From Euleptes europaea (Eukaryota; Chordata; Lepidosauria; Squamata; Sphaerodactylidae), in assembly GCF_029931775.1 (NCBI RefSeq), contig NC_079332.1:18793803-18857802 (forward strand): a DNA stretch of 64,000 bases, read 5' to 3'. Shown here one piece after another: positions 57,269 through 64,000 of this stretch (positions within the stretch are counted from its first letter, which is position 1; every line of letters begins with the position of its first letter). Both the position numbers and the translations under genes were made by a program. The notes beneath the pieces were generated by a model. It was not told the origin of the DNA. It ran no database searches and worked only from the letters and a program-made list of their open reading frames with translations.

Positions 57269-58455
57269 TCAGCACCCAGGATGGAAGGAGGTCTGTTCCC
57301 TCCCTTCTGAGAGAAGGATCTTTCTTCTGACCGTGAACAATCGAAACACAAATGTCGACCCTAAACAATGTAATGCTGTGCTAGTGGCCTGCTGAAAAAC
57401 CCAAGTCGTAAGAATGGGGAGGGCTGCCATCTTTTGCTCTGGCAAGGATTCGGAAGACAGAGAGGGTTTCCTGTCCAAGAGAGGCGGGTGACGGAGACAG
57501 TGTGTCGCCTGTCAGGGGTACACGTGGCACCCAGGCTCTGCGCCAGGGATGGTCCACCCTAGTCCAGGGGAGGACACAGGCAGGGAGGGGAGGGTTGGTT
57601 GGATGGCCACCAATCACCCCCTTCAGGCCTCAAGCACACCTTGGCCGTTGCTGTGACACCTCATGCGTAGGAGGATCGGGGTGAGAACCAGAGTTTCCTT
57701 GGTCTCCCGTTATGACTGAGGTCATTTACCAGACGTGAGAAGAGTCTGGCTGCTGCCAAAGTATTCCTTGACTCGAATCTGGCTGTTGCAAGCTCCCATC
57801 AGTGCTAAAGCTATTTTTTTTTGGGGGGGGGGGACATCCCGCAAGGTGGCACACGCTGACCCCATCTCAGCATCAGCCCCTTTCAGCAAGTATTGAGTCC
57901 GCCCTGGGACAATTCCCCTGCCTCCGGCACATGCTGAGTTTTCCCTGTGTTTTTGCACCAGGCAGTAACATGAAGCCTCCCTGCGTAAGCTGGCGGGGAG
58001 GCCACGGACCTCACGTGGATGGGATCACTGATTACCCTCCCCTCTTTCTCGCAAAGGCCAGCTGGGCCCTCTCCGCCCCTTATGCGTGACTGCCTACAGC
58101 TGAGGAAAGGAATTTGGACAGTCAGCAGGGAGGGAGGCTGTGTGTGTGTGTGTGTCGTGTGTGTGTGTGTGTGTGTGTGTGTGGGGTGCGGCTTAGCCTG
58201 ACAGTACATTTTGCACACTTTCGCTTTCTTTTACTCTATAGTTCCTCTCACGACCTTAATCAGTCCCCGGTCCAGACACTCTTTGCATAACCATTAATAT
58301 CACTGAAAATGCCCTCTTGCAAGTCGACCTTTGCATTATGCACAATGGGGAAGTGAATCTCCTCCCGGGAGGCTCTGATATGCTTGGGCGGGGGGACTGA
58401 CGTCAAGGGGCATGCAGGATTACCAGCGCCTGGCATGCAGGCTGCCCGCCCCAGC
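57269..58455. other. Gene-free stretch with a long (TG)n
   Basis: A (TG)n microsatellite at 58138-58184 with one CG interruption. No gene recognised. Confidence 0.5.
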
Positions 58456-58458
58456 ACT

Positions 58459-58975
58459 GAGCCAGTGTAGTGTAGTGGTTAAGAGCGGTGGTTTGGAGCG
58501 GTGGACTCTGATCTGGAGAACCGGGTTTGATTCCCTACTCCTCTTCCACATGAGCGGCGGAGGGTAATCTGGTGAACCGGGTTGGTTTCGCCACTAGGGT
58601 TGCCAGCTCCAGGTTGGGAAATACCTGGAGATTTTTGGGGTGGAGCCTGAGGACGGTGGACTTTGGAGTGGGGAGGGACTTCAAGGCCATAGAGTTCAAT
58701 TGCCAAAGTGCCCATTTTCTCCATGGGAATTGATCTGTTGCCTGGAGATCAGTTGTATTAGCGGGAGATCGCCAGCTAGAACCTGGAGGTTGGCAACCCT
58801 ATTTCCCACTCCTACACATGAAGCCAGCTGGGAGACCTTGGGCTAGTCACACATTCTTAGCCCCACCTCCCTCACAGGGTGTCTGTTGTGGGGAGGGGAA
58901 GGTGATTGTAAGTTAGCTTGATTCTTCCTTAAGTGGTAGAGAAAGTCAGCATATAAAAACCAACTCTTCTTCGTC
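58459..58975 (+). mobile_element. tRNA-derived SINE (family A), split by a MITE
   Basis: Head GAGCCAGTGTAGTGTAGTGG through GGTGAACCGGGTTGGTTTC, then the MITE at 58595-58801, then CCACTCCTACACATGAAGCC to the tail ACCAACTCTTCTTCGTCTTC. The SINE is older than the MITE insertion. Confidence 0.9.
58595..58801. mobile_element. hAT-type MITE (GGTTGCC family) nested in a SINE
   Basis: TAGGGTTGCCAGCTCCAGGT to TGGAGGTTGGCAACCCTA. Flanking 8-mers TTCGCCAC and TTTCCCAC both derive from the SINE word TTCCCCAC, so the 8-bp target duplication is supported. Confidence 0.92.
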
Positions 58976-59139
58976 TTCTTCATCTTCTTCTTCTTGGCAC
59001 TGTGCAGACCATTCAAAACGTGCCACATGTGGGTTTTTGCAAATCTGAGGGCCGTTCTTTGCACCTGGGACTGCGGGGGTCTTGCTCCTGCGCTCCCGAA
59101 AGACCAACGAAGCTGCCCATTTGCAGGGGAACACATTAG

Positions 59140-59868
59140 TCTAAGATTGCCAACCTCCAGGTGGGCCCTGGAGATCTCCTGAAATTACAACTACACAGAG
59201 ATCATTTTTCCTGAAGAAAATGGGTGCTTTGAATGGTGGACTCTATGGCAGGTGTGTCGAACTTGACTGTTATGAGGGCCGGATATGACATAAATGTCAC
59301 TTGGTTGGGCAGGCCCATGACTAGCCAGCTAGGGTTGCTAACCTCCAGGTATTGTAATGCCCAGATATAAGGGCTGGTATAGAACACTATGTATTCATAC
59401 GCACACACATGGAAGCTTTGGGAACGTTGGCATCCACAACTATAAGAGGCCAACAGATTACACTGCTTGCCTGGTACGGCCTTTCACCAGTAGAGAGCTC
59501 TGAATTACCTTCATCCTTAGGAATGTGTTTTCTACTTCCTAGATCACAAGACCTAGCACTTGCTTAGAGACGCCTTCGGGCAATATCTATAGGCTATGCT
59601 AATTAATGTGAAGTAGATACCTAATGTGTATTGGTGCTTTTGTGTATCAATCTGCCCCATCCGAATGCATAAATGATACTGAGCGTCCTTTGTTCTCCGG
59701 TGAATAACCCTGCATCTTATCTTTGGTTATTTCACCCCAGGTCTTTATTTAGCTAAATAAAGAACTGTTGCTTATAACCTCCTCCTTGTTGTCTATCATT
59801 GGACTATATAAGACAACCAGGCACTTCAGTATTAACAGGAGATCTCCTGCTGTTACAACTCCAGCTAG
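59140..59868. mobile_element. hAT-type MITE pieces, one split by a solo LTR
   Basis: 59140-59250 is a MITE half (AGATTGCCAACCTCCAGGTG). 59252-59330 looks like the end of another hAT element (GGTGTGTCGAACTTGAC). A further MITE starts TAGGGTTGCTAACCTCCAGG at 59330, is interrupted at 59352, and resumes TAACAGGAGATCTCCTGCTG at 59833. Confidence 0.7.
59353..59828 (+). mobile_element. Solo LTR of an endogenous retrovirus-type element
   Basis: A 476-bp LTR fossil, TG at the start and CA at the end, flanked by the 4-bp duplication GTAT (59349-59352 and 59829-59832) within a MITE. It holds a poly(A)-signal word near 59755-59760. It looks whole as a solo LTR, left by recombination between two LTRs, with no internal genes. 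A 4-bp duplication fits gammaretrovirus-like or gypsy-like integrases. It is younger than the MITE it sits in. Confidence 0.78.
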
Positions 59869-60073
59869 GGTTGCCAACCCCCAGGTACTAGGTGGAGATC
59901 TCCTGCTATTACAACTGACCTCCAGCCAATGGAGATCAGTTCCCCTGGAGAAAATGGCCACTTTGGCAATTGGACTCTATGGCATGGAAGTCCCTCTCCT
60001 CCCAAACCCCGCCCTCCTCAGGCTCCGCCCCAAAACCTCCTGCTGGTGGTGAAGAGGGACCTGGCAACCCTAT
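59869..60073. mobile_element. hAT-type MITE (GGTTGCC family), complete
   Basis: TAGGGTTGCCAACCCCCAGG to CTGGCAACCCTA with flanking 8-mers ACTCCAGC and TCGCCAGC (six of eight match). Confidence 0.85.
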
Positions 60074-60134
60074 CGCCAGCCCTGATCGAGCGTGGGTGTG
60101 TGGGTGTTGCTGCCTCGGCTGGCTTGTGGGCCAG

Positions 60135-60790
60135 ATAAGAACCTTTATTTAAAAAATAAAAAATTATTATTACATTTAAAAAAAACCCAAAATCTCAAAA
60201 AATCTCATAATTCCAAACAGTAAACCCATATAACATTTCAGAACAAAAAAACCTTAAAACATTCTGAAACTAATAAACACTTTACATATCATCAGCTATA
60301 CTTTCTAAACTTTTAAGCATATTTTCCATTCTAGAAATTATTGGATTCCATATAATGTCTAAATCTTTAGTATCTTTATTGTTGTAGTAGCAAGTCAGTT
60401 TAGTTAATACAGTTTAGTTAATTTAAATTTGGAAATTTGTTTCCTTTCCAGTATCTTGCAAAATGTATTCTTGCTGTTGTTACCATATGGAGACATATAT
60501 CACGGAGTTCCTTTTGCACATTTGGTAAATAATGTAATAGAGTTGTTTCTGGTTTCTCCGGAATATCTATTTCTAGGCATTTAGATATAATTTTAATCAC
60601 TCTCCTCCAATAAGATTTCGCTCTGATACTTTCCCACCACATATGATAAAAATCTGCTTTACCCAAATTACAAAACCAACATTTACCAGCATCTTCTTCC
60701 AGTCTCAACATTTTTTGTACTCTACTAGGGGAAAGCTGCCACAGGTGTGCCATTTTACATAAGCGAAAGACCCCCGAATCTCTCCCCCCT
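60135..60790 (-). mobile_element. L1 LINE 3' end (ORF2 C-terminus)
   Basis: Minus strand. The C-terminal cysteine motif region reads CWFCNLGKADFYHMWWESIR, then KIISKCLEIDI and HFARYWKGNKFPNLN, followed by an AT-rich 3' UTR that ends in an A-rich tail at 60135-60180. A C-x-x-C...H...WW pattern is typical of the L1 ORF2 tail. The open frame continues 5' to about 60888. 5'-truncated. Confidence 0.85.
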
Positions 60791-61155
60791 CCCTCTAGAA
60801 TGAAATTCCTTTGGCCCTTGTTTGGCCAGGGGAGAGGAACAAGATATGCCTCCGGTTCCGTCCAGAGCAGCTGCCGTGACCTATCCATGAAGCAGAACTG
60901 CTGTGACTTTCTCAGGAAGAACCGTTTAGACTGGGTTTCCCCACAAGACCTCAGTTGTTCTTACTCATGCATAGAAATGACACTGTTGTTGCAGGGAATC
61001 AGGAAGACTTCCTGAAAGGAGCACTTCTTCTGCAATGAAGCAACTTCCTCATACCACCCCCCATCCCCATCTCCAGCAAAACCTGCCACTCGTGGAGGAC
61101 CCAGGTTGGGAGACCTTTGGCAACATGGCGCCTACCTGCAGGGGCCCTTCCTCTG
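60791..61155. other. Gene-free stretch, possibly more L1
   Basis: The first 100 bases remain open in the L1 frame. The rest has no recognised feature. Confidence 0.35.
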
Positions 61156-61159
61156 GAAT

Positions 61160-61690
61160 TTTTGTTTTGTAGTCAAGTCACAACTGACATTTGGCGACAC
61201 CATAGGGTTTTCAAGGCAAAAGACATGCAGAGGTGGTTTGCCATTGCCTGCCTCTGCATAGCGACCATGGTCTTTCTTGGTGGTCTCCCATTCAAGTACT
61301 AGCTAGGGTCAACCCTGCTTTGCTTCCCAGATCTGATGAGACTAGGCTAGCCTGGGCCATCCAGGTCAGGGCAAAAGACTTACAGAGGTGGTTTGCTATT
61401 GCCTGCCTCTGCATAGCAACCTTGGTTTTCCTTGGTGGTCTCCCATCCAAGTACTAGCCAGAGCCAACCCTTCTTAGCTTCCCAGATCTGACAGGGTTGG
61501 GCTAGCCTGAGCCATCCAGGTCAAGGCAAGAGATGTTCAGAGGTAGTTTGCCGTTGCTTGCCTCTGCCTAGCGAGCGACCATGGCCTTCCTTGGTGGTCT
61601 TCCATCCAAGTACTAACCAGGCTGACTCTGCTTAGCTTCTGAGATCGGGCTGGCCTGGGCCATCCAGGTCAGGGCCTCCCACGGGAAATA
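61160..61690 (-). mobile_element. 5S rRNA-derived SINE, array of three units
   Basis: Starts with the SINE end AGTCACAACTGACATTTGGC GACACC, then three tandem units (about 61205-61352, 61353-61520, 61521-61690). Each has GAGGTGGTTTGCCATTGCCT or a variant, TCCAAGTACTA (5S C-box side in reverse) and GCTTAGCTTC or a variant (A-box side). The last unit keeps TCCATCCAAGTACTAACCAG GC, close to 5S rRNA. Confidence 0.85.
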
Positions 61691-62570
61691 ATCATTCCTA
61701 CATTTGTGGACATGATCCAGTCAGGAGATGCAAAGTCCTTCTGTCCCTCTTTGCAAACCAGCGAACAGCAGCGAGCAACACCCAAGTGGCAGGAAGGAGT
61801 GAAGACCCTTGGGTGCCTTCAGCACAGAGCTCTTCCCCTATCTTCCTTCCACAACTGCAGGGAGATTAAAAAAAACTTGTACTAATTCACAGGACTTTCG
61901 CCTTCAAGCCAGAGCCAGGGGAAAGCAAGAAGAAAATCTCAAGCCCTCCCTGGTCGATGGGGGTAAGTGTTCTGGCAGCTGCAGCAGGGATAAGAACCAT
62001 AAACACGGCCATGTCTTGGCCATGACGGTCACCAACCTTGCATTGGCAAACTTCCCAAGGCCCCATGGCTGGGGGTCACTATGTCCTGCCCACTCTGACA
62101 ACGGCCCCAGTGCTTTTGGGGCTCAGATCCTTCCTGTTTGCAAGGACGTCAGCGCCAAAGTATTTCAACCTTCCCCTCTCCCAGTCATGCAAGATTTCTG
62201 GCACAACTCTTGGCAACAGAATAAAATCCACCCCCTCCCTATAAGCAAAGGCACGGTTGCTAATGGCAGGGTTTCAGGTGCAGAAAGAAGCAAAGAACTG
62301 TCTCATGGGTCAAGGTGAAGCCCTGGCTGTGAAGCTCTTCTGCTTTCAAGATTGAGCGTTTTGCAAAGCCACATGAAAGCGCCTGGCTTTTCTCTGAAAA
62401 ACTCTTGCTTTCTGTTTCCTGCCAAACGTGCGGCTAAAGTTTCGTCAGCTTTTAACTCCTGGAACCAACCCAGCTGTAACTGCAAATTCCCTTTATCTTC
62501 ACAACTCTTTCCACATGCTTCATTTTATTCTGTGGGGCTCTCCCCTCTCCCCCGGGACCCATATGAACCA
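61691..62570. other. Gene-free stretch, no feature recognised
   Basis: No exon or repeat family recognised. Confidence 0.4.
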
Positions 62571-62574
62571 GGTC

Positions 62575-62690
62575 ATCTGTCAGCTCTATTCCCATGATAA
62601 TCCCATAAACAGACATCCATAGACAAGTAGTCCAAAAGAGAGTTGATTTATTGGAAAATCCACAGGTTAACAGAAAATCCACAGGTTAAC
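62575..62690 (-). repeat. Shared 85-bp repeat and a short direct duplication
   Basis: 62575-62665 in reverse matches 20015-20100 (AATCAACTCTCTTTTGGACT against AATCAGCTCTCTTTTGGACT). A 16-base word AAAATCCACAGGTTAA occurs twice at 62656-62690, just before the gypsy fossil. Confidence 0.65.
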
Positions 62691-64000
62691 TTCTCTAAGA
62701 AGTTCGCGCAGTCTCAGCTCAACTGGCCGATCTGGGAAAAAGAAGCGGCCGCCGTCCACCATGCCCTCACGGTGTGGGGACAGTTTTTAGAAGGTTCTAA
62801 AGTCCCTTTTGGGGTGTGGAGCGATCACAAGAACCTGGAGGCACTCACGGGTGCCCGTAAACTGTCCGCGAAACAGGTACGCTGGGGGGACTTCTTTGCT
62901 CAGTTCCGTTTCGTATTAAAACATGTACCAGGGAAGCAGAATGTCCTGGCAGATGCTCTATCCAGACTACCCCAATACCCAACCAAGGTTGAACGTCCCA
63001 CAGAGTCCCTGTTCACTCCTGCTCAAAGGGGTTTGCTGCCCACTCTAGCGGTCCAAACTCGATAGCAAGCCCAGCTCCCGCCACAGTCTTCGCATGGGGG
63101 GGGAACTCCAAGCCCAACCATGTCAGTCAGCCCGACCGCGCCACCCCCCTCGCCTCCTTCGCCAGCTCCGCCTGCACCCGGTCGCCCTGGCAATCCAGCC
63201 ATCCGACCCCCCTCGGGGACATCAGCTTCCCCTCCTGCCAGCACGATGCCCACAACCCCGGATAGGGCGGGTTTAACGGACTCTTTTATGAATTCACTTC
63301 GTTCCAGTTGCCAAGCCGAACTCTCTTCGCAAACCCTCCCCACTTCTCTGACTGAACGTGGGGGCTATTGGTACAAAGACTCTAAACTGTATGTGCCTAA
63401 AGGACTGTGGAAGGAGGTACTGCAGCTAGTCCATGGAGCCAAGACCACAGGACACTTTGGATTTCTAAAAACGTTGCATTTGTTACGGAGACAGTTTTGG
63501 TGGGCGGGCATGCGAACCAACTTGGATTCATTCATCCGCAGTTGCCCAGTATGTGCTACTGTCAAAAGGTCCCAAGGAAAACCCCCCGGATTATTGCAAC
63601 CGTTAGAGACCCCCACTAGACCTTGGGAAGTAATTGCAATGGATTTTATGACTGATCTCCCCCTCAGTGAAGGAAAGACTGTACTTTGGGTAATCACGGA
63701 CTTGTTCTCTAAACAGGTGCATCTTGTCCCTTGCGCAGGTATCCCGTCCGCCCCAAAACTGGCCCGCCTCTTTGTGTCACATGTCTTCCGTCTCCATAGT
63801 TTTCCGCGCAAGGTGGTCAGCAACCGCAGAAGTAGCTATGTAGCTAAATTCTGGAAAGCTTTCCTAAAATTGGTGGGGGTGGAACAAGGTCTCTCCAGTG
63901 CTTTCCATCCCCAAACCGACGGCCAGACGGAGCGGGTGAATGCTGTGTTAGAATGCTACTTGCGTTGTTATGTTAACTATCATCAAGATGATTGGGTTGA
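62691..64000 (+). mobile_element. Gypsy-type LTR retroelement fossil (RNase H and integrase), runs off the window
   Basis: A Ty3/gypsy pol fragment in plus orientation. RNase H region at about 62.69-63.0 kb (WPIWEKEAAAVHHALT, VWSDHKNLEAL, ending with LADALSRLPQY), a spacer, the integrase zinc-binding part at about 63.40-63.58 kb, and the integrase core from about 63.62 kb to the edge. Reverse transcriptase, gag and LTRs are not in view; the 5' side is cut at a junction. The visible part carries a small number of breaks (about two or three), so it looks younger than the fossil at 2.5 kb. Confidence 0.93.

Noticed and set aside
48630-61690. Functional 5S rRNA genes
   Set aside because: Only the internal control part of 5S is matched, units carry an unrelated body, and they are diverged; they fit a SINE.

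Overview
The window is vertebrate nuclear DNA, most likely from a squamate reptile (a lizard or relative). Exons are split by introns with GT-AG borders. CpG islands stand in an AT/GC-mixed background. The interspersed repeats are reptilian: many 3'-truncated CR1 LINEs, several tRNA-derived SINE families, a 5S rRNA-derived SINE, an L1 tail, hAT-type MITEs, Penelope-like fold-backs and decayed gypsy-type LTR elements. The species call is inference from repeat style, not from a marker gene.

Two host protein genes are clear. NDE1 lies on the minus strand: its CpG-island promoter and non-coding first exon are near 22.87-23.0 kb and seven coding exons lie between 18.46 and 8.60 kb, with conserved splice phases. 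I did not recognise its final coding exon. SOCS1 lies on the plus strand: a CpG island with promoter and non-coding exon 1 at about 45-46.01 kb, an intron of about 3.2 kb filled with SINEs, and one coding exon at 49.26-49.86 kb with a poly(A) signal at 50.32 kb. A tRNA-Thr(CGT) gene is at 0.90-0.97 kb. Everything else is repeats or sequence in which I see no gene.

Layout: 0-1.1 kb tRNA gene and GC-rich flank; 1.3-3.6 kb repeats and a gypsy pol fossil; 4.4-5.8 kb a CR1 split by an unusual GC-rich retroposon; 7.35-8.35 kb a MITE split by a fold-back insert; 8.6-23 kb NDE1, its introns filled with SINEs, CR1s and MITEs; 24.4-25.1 kb CR1; 25.13-25.84 kb a hAT element carrying a phosphorylase-kinase-alpha exon; 26-44.9 kb a gene-poor stretch with a 3-kb CR1, inverted duplications and a composite palindrome at 43.2-43.7 kb; 45-50.3 kb SOCS1; 50.3-64 kb gene-poor repeats ending in a gypsy pol fossil that runs off the right edge.

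The most unusual items are these. (1) A near-perfect first coding exon of phosphorylase kinase alpha, with splice sites, sits inside a hAT-type DNA transposon with terminal inverted repeats and an 8-bp target duplication. (2) Two spliced upstream ORFs precede SOCS1, one ending a single base before the SOCS1 start codon. (3) Two fold-back inserts with 15-16-bp target duplications lie in copies of the same MITE, one with a hammerhead-like core. (4) Two loci carry three-unit arrays of a 5S rRNA-derived SINE. (5) There is a perfect 45-bp hairpin at 19.6 kb and a repeat-built palindrome at 43.2-43.7 kb.
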